Positions 18,583-29,950 are shown, counted from the stretch's first letter. The stretch is DNA of 55,704 bases from Chromobacterium piscinae (GCF_021129175.1 NZ_JAJOHV010000049.1:1-55704), one strand, 5' to 3'. The notes: generated by a model not told the origin, from the letters alone. Program-made: numbers and translations.

Positions 18583-19968
18583 ATGATCCGTACCCGTTTC
18601 GCCCCCAGCCCGACCGGTTATCTGCACATCGGCGGCGTGCGCACCGCGCTGTTCTCCTGGGCCTATGCCCGCAAAAACAACGGCGTGTTCGTGCTGCGCA
18701 TCGAAGACACTGATCTGGAGCGCTCCACGCCGGAATCGGTGAAGGCGATCCTGGACGGCATGCACTGGGTGGGTCTGGACTACGACGAGGGTCCGTTCTA
18801 CCAGACCCATCGTTTCGACCGCTACAAGGAAGTGATCCAGCAGCTGCTGGCCAGCGGCCACGCCTACCACTGCTATTGCAGCAAGGAGGAGCTGGAGGCG
18901 ATGCGCGCCGAGCAGGAAGCCCGCGGCGACAAGCCGCGCTACGATCGCCGCTGGCGTCCGGAAGCCGGCAAAACCCTGCCGGCCATCCCGGAAGGCGTGC
19001 AGCCGGTGGTGCGCTTCAAGACGCCGCTCGCCGGCGCGGTGGCCTGGGACGACGCGGTCAAGGGCCGCATCGAGATCTCCAACGAAGAGCTGGACGACCT
19101 GATCATCGCCCGTCCGGACGGCAGCCCCACCTATAACTTCTGCGTGGTGGTGGACGACTGGGACATGCAGATCACCCACGTGATCCGCGGCGATGACCAC
19201 GTCAACAACACCCCGCGCCAGATCAACATCCTGCAGGCGCTGAACGCGCCGCTGCCGGTGTACGGCCACCTGCCGATGATCCTGAATGAGGACGGCCAGA
19301 AGATGTCCAAGCGCCGCGACGCGGTCAGCGTGGTGGATTACGCCGACAAGGGCATTCTGCCGGAAGCGCTGCTGAACTACCTGGCGCGTCTGGGCTGGGG
19401 CCACGGCGACGACGAGTTCTTCAGCATGGAGCAGTTCGTCGAGTGGTTCAGCCTGGAGGCGGTGAGCCCATCCGCCAGCCGCTTCAACCAGGAAAAATTC
19501 ATGTGGCTGAACGCGCAGCACATCAAGGCTGCGGACAATGCCCGCCTGGCCGAGCTGATCGCGCCGCGCCTGGCCGCCGCCCATGTCGACACCGCCAGCG
19601 GCCCGGCTATCGGCGACGTGCTGGCGCTGGTCAAGGAGCGCGTGCAAGACCTGAACGCGCTGGCGCTGGAAGTCGATTACTTCTACAAGAAGCGCGAAGC
19701 GGCCGCCGCCGATGTGGAAAAACATCTGGCCGGCGACGCCGTGGAGCGCATGGGCCGTTTCGCCGACCGTCTGGCCGAGCTTGAAGCCTGGACCGCGGAA
19801 TCCATCCACGAGCTGTTCAAGCCGTTCTGCGCCGACGAAGGCATCAAGATGGGCCAGCTGGGCATGCCGCTGCGCGTGCTGGTGTGCGGCACCACCCAGA
19901 CGCCGTCGGTGGACGCGGTGCTGGCCCTGATCGGCAAGGATGAGGTGCTGCGCCGCATCCGCGGCTGA
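18583..19968 (+). CDS. gltX: Glutamyl-tRNA synthetase
   Basis: A 461-residue class I aminoacyl-tRNA synthetase that charges tRNA-Glu. The ATP-binding HIGG signature is at residues 15-18 (APSPTGYLHIGGVRTALF), the KMSKR motif begins at residue 240 (DGQKMSKRRDAVSV), and FVLRIEDTDLERSTPESV is typical. Length and domain order (Rossmann fold, then helical anticodon-binding C-terminus) agree with bacterial GltX. It is a single gene between two terminators. Confidence 0.98.
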   Translation: MIRTRFAPSPTGYLHIGGVRTALFSWAYARKNNGVFVLRIEDTDLERSTPESVKAILDGMHWVGLDYDEGPFYQTHRFDRYKEVIQQLLASGHAYHCYCSKEELEAMRAEQEARGDKPRYDRRWRPEAGKTLPAIPEGVQPVVRFKTPLAGAVAWDDAVKGRIEISNEELDDLIIARPDGSPTYNFCVVVDDWDMQITHVIRGDDHVNNTPRQINILQALNAPLPVYGHLPMILNEDGQKMSKRRDAVSVVDYADKGILPEALLNYLARLGWGHGDDEFFSMEQFVEWFSLEAVSPSASRFNQEKFMWLNAQHIKAADNARLAELIAPRLAAAHVDTASGPAIGDVLALVKERVQDLNALALEVDYFYKKREAAAADVEKHLAGDAVERMGRFADRLAELEAWTAESIHELFKPFCADEGIKMGQLGMPLRVLVCGTTQTPSVDAVLALIGKDEVLRRIRG

Positions 19969-19994
19969 TTTTCCGGAAGGCTGGCATCATCCCG

Positions 19995-20026
19995 CCCCCG
20001 CCGCCCTGATGGGCCGCGGGGGTTTT
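19995..20026 (+). terminator. Rho-independent terminator after gltX
   Basis: CCCCCGC (19995-20001) pairs with GCGGGGG (20016-20022), with an inner GCCC-TGAT-GGGC hairpin, followed by TTTT. Confidence 0.75.
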
Positions 20027-20034
20027 GCTTGCCG

Positions 20035-21450
20035 TCAGCCGGAAGCCAGCTGCGCCAGGTAGCGCAGGCCGCTGATGCTGGGGAAGAAGCAATAAGCGCC
20101 GCCGCGGGTATGGATCAGGCGGGGGAAGCCGGTGATAAGCTTGTTGTTTTGTCCTTTGTGGCCGGGCCGGGCGTCGGTGAAAGAGCTTTGGTCCACGTGG
20201 TTGACGCCGAGAAACACATCTTCTCCGCTGATGTTGAAGAACGCGTTGCCTTGTTCCGAGCCGCCGGGGCCGGTGGCCGATTTGACGAAATGGGAGTCCA
20301 GTATCCACTGGCTGGTCACGAACTCGAACTGGTTGCTCAGGCTGGCGTTGATGAAATAGCCGACCAGGCCGCGCTTCTGCTGATCCGGCTGGTTCGGGTC
20401 GTATTCCGGCCCGTAGGGCATGGCGCGCCGCACGATGCGGTGCGAAGGGCTGCCGGCGCCTACCACGCCGCCGTCGCGCGGGTTGCTGCGGCGGATGTGG
20501 GAGCCTATCGGGCACTTCAGGCCCAGGGTGTCGTCCTGCTTCGCGTCATGGCTGACATAGTGGAACGCGTTGAGCTGGTCAGGCGGCAGCGTGGACCCTT
20601 CATCATTTGGCATCAAGGTCAGCGGGTTGCCGTTGCGCCAGCGGCCGCAGACCTTGGCCGCCAGCATTTCGGCGTCCATGCCCAACTGGCCGGCATAGGT
20701 CTGCAGGAGGCTTTCAAAGCCGGCGACATCCTGTTCCAGAATGCGGAAAGCGGCGAAGCTGCTGTTGAGGGACAGTTCCTCCGGTTGCAGCGAGTAGTAG
20801 CCGTTGCTTTCATTGAGGTAGCCGAGCAGGAACTCGCCGGTGGCCACCGATGGCTGATCGTCCGGGATGCTGCGCTTGCGCGGCGGAGCGCCGTCTATGG
20901 TGGGCTGGGCGATGCTGTCGCGGTAGCCGAAGTGCACCCGGTTGTCGGGCAGGGCCACGGCATTCTGCGCCGACAGCTCGGCCACGCCGTATTCGGAGAA
21001 GGCGCGGCGCAGCGTTGCCGACGCCGACTCCAGCTGCTCTTCGCCGCCGTCCACCCACAGGCTGAGCAGCGCGTGAACCTGGCTGCCGTCGCTCAGGCCT
21101 CCTATCCAGTTTTGCGGCGCGCTCTCGTCGCAGTCGCCGACATCGGCGGCGACGCCCGGATCGGTGGCGCCTTTGTAGAAAGAGGCGTCGAAGGTCTGCA
21201 GCTGGGCGTCGCTCAGCCCCAATCGGGACAAGCCGACGCGGGTGAAGCTGATGTTCAGGAAGTGGACGGGCTTTTGCTGACCGCGCTGGGCGGTGGTGAT
21301 CGGCGGCAGCCCCAGCTGGCCGTCCACCAGTTTGAGGATCAGTTCGCCTGCGCCGGCTTTGTCGTCGATGCGCAGGATGAAGTGGCGGGCGCGCTCCACC
21401 CGGTAGCCGCGCAGGATGGTGCCTTGTACATCGTCGTAGGATATGTTCAT
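20035..21450 (-). CDS. DyP-type haem peroxidase
   Basis: A 471-residue dye-decolourising-type peroxidase, longer than the small bacterial A/B classes and so nearer classes C/D. The proximal haem histidine is at residue 318 in CPIGSHIRRSNPRDGG, and RRAMPYGPEY follows. The distal Asp motif, normally GXXDG, reads FGYRDSIAQP, with Ser in place of the second Gly. There is no signal peptide and no Tat motif, so it is cytosolic or shell-loaded. It uses peroxide to oxidise bulky substrates. ATG 21450 starts the conserved ISYDDVQGTILRGY; the longer frame upstream has no such support. A small partner gene lies 70 bases upstream on the same strand. Confidence 0.9.
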   Translation of the reverse strand: MNISYDDVQGTILRGYRVERARHFILRIDDKAGAGELILKLVDGQLGLPPITTAQRGQQKPVHFLNISFTRVGLSRLGLSDAQLQTFDASFYKGATDPGVAADVGDCDESAPQNWIGGLSDGSQVHALLSLWVDGGEEQLESASATLRRAFSEYGVAELSAQNAVALPDNRVHFGYRDSIAQPTIDGAPPRKRSIPDDQPSVATGEFLLGYLNESNGYYSLQPEELSLNSSFAAFRILEQDVAGFESLLQTYAGQLGMDAEMLAAKVCGRWRNGNPLTLMPNDEGSTLPPDQLNAFHYVSHDAKQDDTLGLKCPIGSHIRRSNPRDGGVVGAGSPSHRIVRRAMPYGPEYDPNQPDQQKRGLVGYFINASLSNQFEFVTSQWILDSHFVKSATGPGGSEQGNAFFNISGEDVFLGVNHVDQSSFTDARPGHKGQNNKLITGFPRLIHTRGGAYCFFPSISGLRYLAQLASG

Positions 21451-21520
21451 GGCTGCTCCGCGAGCGGATGCGGCCTGCCGCGGCATAGGCGCGGACGGCC
21501 GCATCAGGAAGGAACGGGAC

Positions 21521-21970
21521 TCACAGGGACGCCAGAATCTCTTGCACGGTGGCGTCGTAGGCTTGGTACAGGCCCTGGTTCAGATCGTGCTGGGAGGCAT
21601 CGTTCTTGGCGATGAAGGCGGTGAAGGCGGAGGTGTTGTTGGCCACCGGGATCAGCTTCTCTGCTCCGTCCACGAAGCGCAGCAAGGCATCGAAGATGGG
21701 GCCGACCTCTTTCACGAAGTCCTGGATGTACTTATCGAAGCTGCCGTCGTATTCGGTGATGACGGCGAGGACATAGGCCTTGCTGGGATTGATGCCCGGC
21801 TGCAGATTGGTGACTGCGCGGTCCAGCAGCAGGGTGCGGGCGTAGTGCACGGTGCCGATTTCGGTGAGGGCCGCGTGCAGCTTGGGTTGGTTTTCCTTGA
21901 CGGTGGCGGCAAGGGCGATCAGATCCGCGTGGGGCGCCACCGGCATCAGCAGGGTAAGGGGATTGGCCAT
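21521..21970 (-). CDS. Conserved small protein paired with the DyP peroxidase
   Basis: A 149-residue soluble protein without signal peptide, preceded by GGAGGAAAAC before ATG 21970. It has a segment GTVHYARTLLLD, then VLAVITEYDGSFDKYIQDFV, a pattern (H-x-A-R ... D ... T-x-Y-D-G-S-x-D) that I recall also from N-terminal regions of peroxidase- or catalase-associated proteins. No catalytic function can be given. The layout, directly upstream of the peroxidase on the same strand, suggests that it works with it. Confidence 0.7.
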   Translation of the reverse strand: MANPLTLLMPVAPHADLIALAATVKENQPKLHAALTEIGTVHYARTLLLDRAVTNLQPGINPSKAYVLAVITEYDGSFDKYIQDFVKEVGPIFDALLRFVDGAEKLIPVANNTSAFTAFIAKNDASQHDLNQGLYQAYDATVQEILASL

Positions 21971-22106
21971 GTTTTCCTCCGCGACAGGTTTGTTGGAGGT
22001 TGAAACATAGGAAGGAGATAGTCTGTTTGATATGGTGTTGACTACGTAGCGCTCGCGATTTGGCGCGGCTGTCGGCACTGGCCGCGGGGAAATTCGATCA
22101 GGGAAG

Positions 22107-22487
22107 TCAGCGCCTCAGCCAATGCCAGCTGGCAATGCCGGCCATGGTCATCAGCAGAGAGCCGCTGACATGCGCCGCGATGGCGGCGAATGCGGGCTGC
22201 AGCTGGCCCTGGCGCAGCAGATCCACCACTTCGGCGGAGAAGGTGGAAAAAGTGGTCAGGCCGCCGCAGAAGCCGGTGATGATCAGCAAGCGCCACAGCG
22301 GCGACAGCGCCGGCATGTCGGCGAACAGCGCCACGGCCACGCCGATGATGTAGCCGCCGATCAGGTTGGCGGCCAGCGTGCCGGGAGGCAGGGAGGGGAA
22401 CAGGCTGTTCAGGCGCAGGCCGAGGAACCAGCGCAGCAGCGCGCCGGAGGCGGCGCCGATGGCGATGGCGAGAACGGATTTCCACAT
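22107..22487 (-). CDS. crcB: Fluoride ion exporter CrcB (Fluc)
   Basis: A 126-residue inner-membrane protein of four helices that works as an antiparallel dimer to export fluoride. Family signatures are [26 protein letters not shown] and the segment [16 protein letters not shown], which holds the Phe and Ser/Thr residues lining the pore. ATG 22487 ([12 protein letters not shown]) gives the normal length. The frame is open to 22643, but that part crosses a terminator and is not coding. No fluoride riboswitch of the known type was recognised upstream. Confidence 0.93.
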   Translation of the reverse strand: MWKSVLAIAIGAASGALLRWFLGLRLNSLFPSLPPGTLAANLIGGYIIGVAVALFADMPALSPLWRLLIITGFCGGLTTFSTFSAEVVDLLRQGQLQPAFAAIAAHVSGSLLMTMAGIASWHWLRR

Positions 22488-22567
22488 GGCGGCAAGGGAT
22501 GAATGGCAATGATGGCCATTGTGCATCGGCGTGGCGGGTTCGACTAGCGCGGCCTGGCGCGCGAGGG

Positions 22568-22690
22568 CAAAAAAAAGAGCCCCAGGGGGGCTCTGAATTG
22601 CACCTTCGCTCAGGTGATCGAGGTTCGGTCGGAGACCTGGCATCGATCATGTCCCGCTCTCGATCCCGTTGGCGATCGTGAACCGGACAA
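22568..22690 (-). ncRNA. Candidate structured RNA upstream of crcB ending in a terminator
   Basis: Read on the minus strand, the region from about 22690 down to 22569 folds into successive hairpins: CGATC/GATCG enclosed by GTCC/GGAC; a 7-bp stem TGATCGA/TCGATCA (22643-22649 with 22615-22621) holding an inner GGTC/GACC; CACCT/AGGTG (22612-22616 with 22601-22605); and finally an intrinsic terminator. A GATAAT box at about 22698-22703 could be its -10. It could be a small RNA or a riboswitch/attenuator for crcB, whose start is 82 bases beyond the terminator. It does not fit the crcB fluoride, TPP, glycine or guanidine consensus as I know them. Confidence 0.5.
22569..22594 (-). terminator. Strong intrinsic terminator in front of crcB
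   Basis: On the minus strand AGAGCCCC (22594-22587) pairs with GGGGCTCT (22583-22576) around a three-base loop, followed by eight T (plus-strand A 22569-22576). Confidence 0.88.
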
Positions 22691-22864
22691 GACGCATTAT
22701 CCCGATGCGCCGATCTTTTCCGTAGCATGATTGTTGATGGCTTGTGTGACGGGGTGTAATCAAAATGGCCTGTATTTAACACTTTCGCAAAAGAATCGGC
22801 AAATAGGCCTAGCATCCCGTTTTTGCCGTTATCATGAAGTCTTTCAAACAGTCGGGAGCTAGCC

Positions 22865-23290
22865 TTGACGACGCCGTTGCCGGTGCTGGACACGCGCACC
22901 ATCAGCATGCGCTGGGGAGACATGGATGCGGTGGGGCATCTCAATAACACTTATTATTTCCGCTACCTTGAGCAGATCCGCATTGAGTGGCTGCAGGGGA
23001 TGGGATTCGGCATCGAACCGGAGGGAATCGGTCCGGTGCTGGCCAGCACCAGCTGCGTCTACCGCAAGCAACTGACTTATCCCGCCACTTTGGACATCAC
23101 CATCGAGCTGGAGAGACTGGGACGCAGCAGCCTGAAGCTGCGCCACCATTTCTACCGACGCGACGATCCCGGCGTGGTCTATGCCAGCGCCGAGGTGCTG
23201 TTGGTCTGGGTGGACTACAAGGCCGAGCAGTCGGTGCCTATCCCGGACGCGATCCGGGAGGCGATAGAGCGTTCGACAGTCACGGCCTGA
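22865..23290 (+). CDS. Acyl-CoA thioesterase (hotdog fold, YbgC/FadM type)
   Basis: A 141-residue 4HBT-family thioesterase. The active-site segment MRWGDMDAVGHLNNTYYFRYLEQ carries the catalytic Asp and the GHLNN turn, and TYPATLDITIELERLG is the next conserved strand. Length is usual. The start is taken as TTG 22865 after GTCGGGAGCT, since a start at ATG 22908 would remove the first strand. The substrate is unknown. It is transcribed divergently from the crcB region, with 377 bases between, and is convergent with mnmC, whose end lies six bases away. Confidence 0.88.
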   Translation: MTTPLPVLDTRTISMRWGDMDAVGHLNNTYYFRYLEQIRIEWLQGMGFGIEPEGIGPVLASTSCVYRKQLTYPATLDITIELERLGRSSLKLRHHFYRRDDPGVVYASAEVLLVWVDYKAEQSVPIPDAIREAIERSTVTA

Positions 23291-23296
23291 GCCCGG

Positions 23297-25276
23297 TCAG
23301 GGCGCGTCCAGGTCCAGCTTGCGGCGGATCAGGTCGCGCAGCAGGAAGCGGGACGGATGAACGGCCCGCATCAGGTCAGCCGGCAATGGCGCTGGTTCCC
23401 CTTCCAGCAGCGAGGCCAGGATTTCTCCCGACAACGGCGCGGTGATCAGGCCGCGGGAGCCGTGAGCGGTGTTGACGTACAGGCCATCGGCCCACGGGCA
23501 TGCCGCATCGGGCCGCAGGCTGGCGTCGCGGGCAAGCTCGCGGTAGGCGCGGACGAAGTCGCGGGCGGCCACCACGGGGCCGATCAACGGCAGATAGTCC
23601 GGGCTGGTGCAGCGGAAGGCGGCGCGCCCTTCCAGTTGCTCCGGCGCGTCCTTTTCCAGGCTGGCGCGCAGCTCCGGCGCCAGTCCGGCCAGCATCGCCA
23701 GGTTTTCCGCATGCTCGTCGTCGTGCACGGCGAGGTCGTCTGCATCGAACTTGAACGTGGCGCCCAGGCAGTGGCGGCCGCCGCGGGCGGGCGAGATGTA
23801 GCCTTCGCCGCACAGCACGGTGCGCAGCCGGCCGCTGGCCTCGCTGGCGGCGACGCTGGTGACCTGTCCCCGAATCTTTTTCAGCGGCAGATGCCGGGTG
23901 CTGTCGAACTGCGCGGTTTCCGCCGCGCCGGCCAGCACCACCACGGATGCCACCGCCAGCGGGCCGCGCTCGTCGCTTGCGGTCCAGCTGCGCTGCGAAG
24001 GGTCGTAATCCAGCGTCAGCGCGGTGCGGCCGGTCTTGACCACGATATTCGGGTGTTCGACCAGCTTGCGCACCAGCGCGGGCGGATGCACCCAGCCGCC
24101 CTGGGGGAAAAACAGCCCGCCGGACGGCAGCGGGGTGTCGGCCAGCTCGCTGGCCGCCGCCTGGTCGAGCGGCCGCATCACGGTCTCGGGCAGCTCCAGT
24201 CCGGCCAATCCCTGCTGTTTTTCCGCTTCCTTGGCGTCGTGCGCCAGTTGCAGCACGCCGCAGGCTTGCCAGTCGGCGCCTTCCGGCAGCAGGCCGCGCA
24301 GCGCGCGCAGGCTGTAGGCGTAGCCGGACAGCACCAGCCGGGTCAGCGGCGTCAGGTGGGGGGAGAGCTTGGTGTACAGCACGCCCTGCGGATTGCCGGA
24401 GGCGGCGCTGGCGAGCTGGGGCATTCTTTCAATCACAGTCACCTGCCAGCCGCGCAGCGCCAGGCTGTTGGCGGTGGACGCGCCGGCCAGGCCGCCGCCG
24501 ACCACGACCACGCTGCGCTCGCGCCAGCGCGGTTCGGGCCGGGCGAACCAGGGTTCCTGCCAGCCGGCGTCGGGCGGGACGGCGATCTCGCCATGGGCGA
24601 TGTGGCGCTTGGCGCCATGCCCTGGCGCTTTTTTGACTTCGAAGCCGGCTGCTGCCAGTCCGCGCCGCACCGCGCCCGCGCTGGTGAAGGTGGCGAAGCT
24701 GGCGCCCGGAGAGGACAGGCGCGCCATTTGCTGGAACAGCGGCTGCTGCCACATGTCGGGGTTCTTGGAGGGCGCGAAACCGTCCAGAAACCAGGCGTCG
24801 ACGCGCGCCTCCAACTGCGGCAGCACGTCCAGCACGTCGCCTATCATCAGCGTCAGCGTCACTCGGCCGCCGGCCAGCACGAGACGGTGCCAGCCCGGGG
24901 TCAGGACATCGTACTGCGCCAGCAGTGGGGCCGAGAATTCAGCCAGCTCCGGCCACAAGGCCAGCGCCTGGGCCAGATCGGCCGGCGTCAGCGGGAATTT
25001 CTCCGCGCTGACGAAATGCAGCCTGGCGCCGGCCGGCGCGCGCGCGTGGAAGCATTGCCAGGCGCAGAGGAAATTCAGCCCGGTGCCGAAGCCGGTTTCA
25101 GCGATGGTGAAAGAGTCATGCGGCCGCAGCGCGGCGAAGCGCGCTTCCAGTTGGTTGTGGTGCAGAAAGACGTGGCGTGTTTCCTCCAGGCCGGAGGCGC
25201 GGGAGAAATACACGTCGCCGAAAGCGGCGGACATGGGCTGGCCATCCTGCCAGACGAGTTGTGCGTGAGAGGTCAT
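23297..25276 (-). CDS. mnmC: Bifunctional tRNA mnm5s2U biosynthesis protein MnmC
   Basis: A 659-residue fusion that finishes the wobble uridine modification mnm5s2U34. The N-terminal part (about 1-240) is the SAM-dependent methyltransferase MnmC2 (FTIAETGFGTGLNFLCAWQ, MIGDVLDVLPQL, AWFLDGFAPSKNPDMW). The C-terminal part is the FAD-dependent oxidase MnmC1, starting with the dinucleotide motif VVVVGGGLAGASTANSLALRG at about residue 260 and ending with YVNTAHGSRGLITAPLSGE. Length equals that of the enterobacterial enzyme. It is a single gene, intact. Confidence 0.97.
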   Translation of the reverse strand: MTSHAQLVWQDGQPMSAAFGDVYFSRASGLEETRHVFLHHNQLEARFAALRPHDSFTIAETGFGTGLNFLCAWQCFHARAPAGARLHFVSAEKFPLTPADLAQALALWPELAEFSAPLLAQYDVLTPGWHRLVLAGGRVTLTLMIGDVLDVLPQLEARVDAWFLDGFAPSKNPDMWQQPLFQQMARLSSPGASFATFTSAGAVRRGLAAAGFEVKKAPGHGAKRHIAHGEIAVPPDAGWQEPWFARPEPRWRERSVVVVGGGLAGASTANSLALRGWQVTVIERMPQLASAASGNPQGVLYTKLSPHLTPLTRLVLSGYAYSLRALRGLLPEGADWQACGVLQLAHDAKEAEKQQGLAGLELPETVMRPLDQAAASELADTPLPSGGLFFPQGGWVHPPALVRKLVEHPNIVVKTGRTALTLDYDPSQRSWTASDERGPLAVASVVVLAGAAETAQFDSTRHLPLKKIRGQVTSVAASEASGRLRTVLCGEGYISPARGGRHCLGATFKFDADDLAVHDDEHAENLAMLAGLAPELRASLEKDAPEQLEGRAAFRCTSPDYLPLIGPVVAARDFVRAYRELARDASLRPDAACPWADGLYVNTAHGSRGLITAPLSGEILASLLEGEPAPLPADLMRAVHPSRFLLRDLIRRKLDLDAP

Positions 25277-25376
25277 TTATGTGGTCAGCCCGTCGGCCTT
25301 GAAGGGCCAGCGGGAAGGATCGGTCGATTTGGCGCCATTGTCGCATGCCGATCAAGCGCGTCCAAGCCTGGACGGG

Positions 25377-25850
25377 TCATAGGGTCCACCGCAGATTGAA
25401 GGTGGTGACCGAGGTTTTGGGGTGGTGGCTGCCAACATTGACCCTGGGCAAGTAGCCGACCTCCAGCGCGAAGGATTTGCCGCCCAGGCTGATGGTGGGC
25501 AGCGCGGCCGCGCCGTTATGGCCGGATCCGTGCAGATAGCCGGCTTGCAAGCCGATGCCTGCGAAGACAGGGCCGAAGATTTCCCATTCGCGCCGCCAGC
25601 CCAGCGTGACGAAATTGGCTTCCTTGCGAAAAGAGTCGCGATAGGCGCCGGCCCGGGCGAACCAGCGGCCATTAGCCTGGTCGCCAGCGAATGCCCACTC
25701 TAGGCCCGCTCCAGGATTATCTTGATTGAGATTGCAGGTGGTGCAGCCATGATGGCGAGAGGCGCCGAACAGCAGAAGCGAGAAATCCTGTGCCTGGGAG
25801 AGTGGAGCGGAAACGAGTAGAACTGCGGCGACCAATGCGAAACGCTTCAT
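25377..25850 (-). CDS. Small secreted or outer-membrane beta-barrel-like protein
   Basis: A 157-residue protein with a clear Sec signal peptide (MKRFALVAAVLLVSAPLSQAQ) and alternating hydrophobic and polar strands ending in the aromatic-rich TTFNLRWTL, typical of a small eight-stranded outer-membrane barrel. A CTTC pair stands near residue 36-39. The features are somewhat like PagP-type or OmpW-like barrels, but I do not see the PagP catalytic pattern with certainty, so function is open. GGGGAAG precedes the ATG. It is divergent from clpB. Confidence 0.6.
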   Translation of the reverse strand: MKRFALVAAVLLVSAPLSQAQDFSLLLFGASRHHGCTTCNLNQDNPGAGLEWAFAGDQANGRWFARAGAYRDSFRKEANFVTLGWRREWEIFGPVFAGIGLQAGYLHGSGHNGAAALPTISLGGKSFALEVGYLPRVNVGSHHPKTSVTTFNLRWTL

Positions 25851-25943
25851 GGCTTCCCCTTGCTGAGCGGTGGTGGTAGCGTTTGTTTTATTTGAACGTC
25901 ATTGATTAATTTGAGCGTAGTCAATTCCGGGCGTTTGGCAACT

Positions 25944-25971
25944 CTTGAAATGGTCATCGGGCTCCCCAAAA
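25944..25971 (+). promoter_or_regulatory. Sigma-32 heat-shock promoter of clpB
   Basis: CTTGAAA (25944-25950), a 13-base spacer and CCCCAAAA (25964-25971) match the RpoH consensus. The clpB start is 38 bases further on. Confidence 0.85.
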
Positions 25972-26008
25972 TGTAAGTTATCGACAGATCATCCGGGGAG
26001 CCGACACC

Positions 26009-28588
<2,580 letters not shown>

Positions 28589-28618
28589 GCCTCGATCCTC
28601 CCTTTTCCAGAAGCAAAG

Positions 28619-28648
28619 AAACGGCCGCTTGCGCAAGCGGCCGTTTTT
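28619..28648 (+). terminator. Bidirectional intrinsic terminator between clpB and tag
   Basis: A perfect 28-base palindrome (28619-28646) centred at 28632/28633, with A run before and T run after, so it can end clpB and, on the other strand, tag. Confidence 0.9.
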
Positions 28649-28661
28649 CATGGCGTCGCGC

Positions 28662-29231
28662 TCAATCGGCGCGGGCAGGGTGCAGGAAACAGCCAGGCAA
28701 GTGGTCGTTGACCACGCCGCAGGCCTGCAGATAGGCGTAGATCACCGTGCTGCCGACGAAATTCATGCCGGCTTTCTTCAGCGCCTTGCTGACGAGGTCG
28801 GACAATTCGGTGCTGGCCGGCACCCGTTCGTCGCTGCGCCGCCGCAGGATGGGTTTGCCGTCGACGTGCGCCCACAGCCAGTCGGAAAAGCTGCCGTGCT
28901 CCTGCTGCATTCGCAGGAACACCTTGGCGTTGCGGATGGCGCTGTGGATTTTCAGCCGGTTGCGGACAATGGCCGGATTCTGCATCAGCCGCTCCACGTC
29001 GTCGTCGGTCATCTCCGCTACTTTTTCCGGATGGAAGCCGTGGAAGGCGGCGCGGTAGCCTTCGCGTTTTTTCAGGATGGTGATCCAAGACAATCCGGCC
29101 TGAGCGCCTTCCAGGATCAGCATCTCGAACAGCTTGCGGTCGTCATGCTCGGGGCGGCCCCATTCTTCGTCGTGGTAGGCGACGTACAAGGGATCGTCGC
29201 CGCACCAGGGACAGCGTTGGATTTCGTTCAT
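28662..29231 (-). CDS. tag: DNA-3-methyladenine glycosylase I
   Basis: A 189-residue Tag-family base-excision enzyme that removes 3-methyladenine from DNA. The zinc-binding N-terminus RCPWCGDDPLYVAYHDEEWG, then ILEGAQAGLSWITILKKREG, and the C-terminal GMNFVGSTVIYAYLQACGVVNDH with its zinc ligands match the family, and the length is usual. The start at 29231 overlaps the stop of fliW by four bases, so the two are cotranscribed, fliW first. No regulatory link between them is evident. Confidence 0.96.
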   Translation of the reverse strand: MNEIQRCPWCGDDPLYVAYHDEEWGRPEHDDRKLFEMLILEGAQAGLSWITILKKREGYRAAFHGFHPEKVAEMTDDDVERLMQNPAIVRNRLKIHSAIRNAKVFLRMQQEHGSFSDWLWAHVDGKPILRRRSDERVPASTELSDLVSKALKKAGMNFVGSTVIYAYLQACGVVNDHLPGCFLHPARAD

Positions 29232-29671
29232 GGCGTATGCAGCAGGATGTCGATCTTGAGGCCGGTTTTCTGGATGCCACGCCGCGACGACAGGCCGATC
29301 ACCAGCGGATTGCACAGATTGGCCTGCAGCGCGCCGAGCGCGGGGTGGGATTCGCGCTGTTGATCCAGCGGACGGTACAGCATCAGCAGGATGGCGGCGT
29401 CCTGCGGCTCCTGTAGTTGAAGCTGCGCGACCTCCTCATCAGACAGCTCGATCTGGAAGCGCACGCCCAGCCTTTCTGGCTGGGCCAGGCTGAAGGTGAT
29501 GCCGGGATCGTCCAGCGATTGCAGCCAGTACATTTGCGGCACCGGGTGGGTGATGTCGTGAAACAGCTTGAAGCGGGTGCAGTTTTCCAGCGCGGGAATG
29601 CCCTGCGGAAACGTGATGACGGTGGTTTCATCGACCTCGACGTTGCCGAGCTGGTTGGAATCGAAGCGCAT
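29228..29671 (-). CDS. fliW: Flagellar assembly factor FliW
   Basis: A 147-residue FliW. In other bacteria this protein binds flagellin and the RNA-binding regulator CsrA, linking flagellin pools to translation. Family traits are the opening MRFDSNQLGNVEVDETTVITF, then PQGIPALENCTRFKL, MYWLQSLDDPGITF and the C-terminal ANLCNPLVIGLSSRRGIQ. The strand and overlap show an operon with tag. No csrA or flagellar gene is in the window, so it is an orphan here. Confidence 0.92.
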   Translation of the reverse strand: MRFDSNQLGNVEVDETTVITFPQGIPALENCTRFKLFHDITHPVPQMYWLQSLDDPGITFSLAQPERLGVRFQIELSDEEVAQLQLQEPQDAAILLMLYRPLDQQRESHPALGALQANLCNPLVIGLSSRRGIQKTGLKIDILLHTP

Positions 29672-29950
29672 GGCGATCTCCTGTGCGGAAGTGGGTTCCG
29701 TCGGGAATGATACCCGAGCGCGGCGCTTGCCGCGACGGCGCGCTCAGGCCCCGCTTGTGCTGGCAAATTTGTCAGCCTATACATGGTATTGCGTTACGTG
29801 ATATTACGCGAATGTCTTAAATGTTGAGTCGTGGACAGGGTCGTTTTCGCGTGCGTCTCGCGGTTTTCACGCAGCGTTCATCTATCGGCAAGGCGGCATG
29901 TCCGGCTCCCGGCGCTCCGGGTCCGGCCCGTCTGGAAGGGGCAACGTGGC

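Noticed and set aside
22488-22643. Longer CrcB starting at 22643
   Set aside because: The extra 52 residues would span the intrinsic terminator and are unlike the family; ATG 22487 gives the normal length.
22488-22703. Fluoride riboswitch in front of crcB
   Set aside because: The conserved GG-x-GATGG...CC start and the GCTGATG...CCTAC end of the crcB motif are not found; the structure seen is different.
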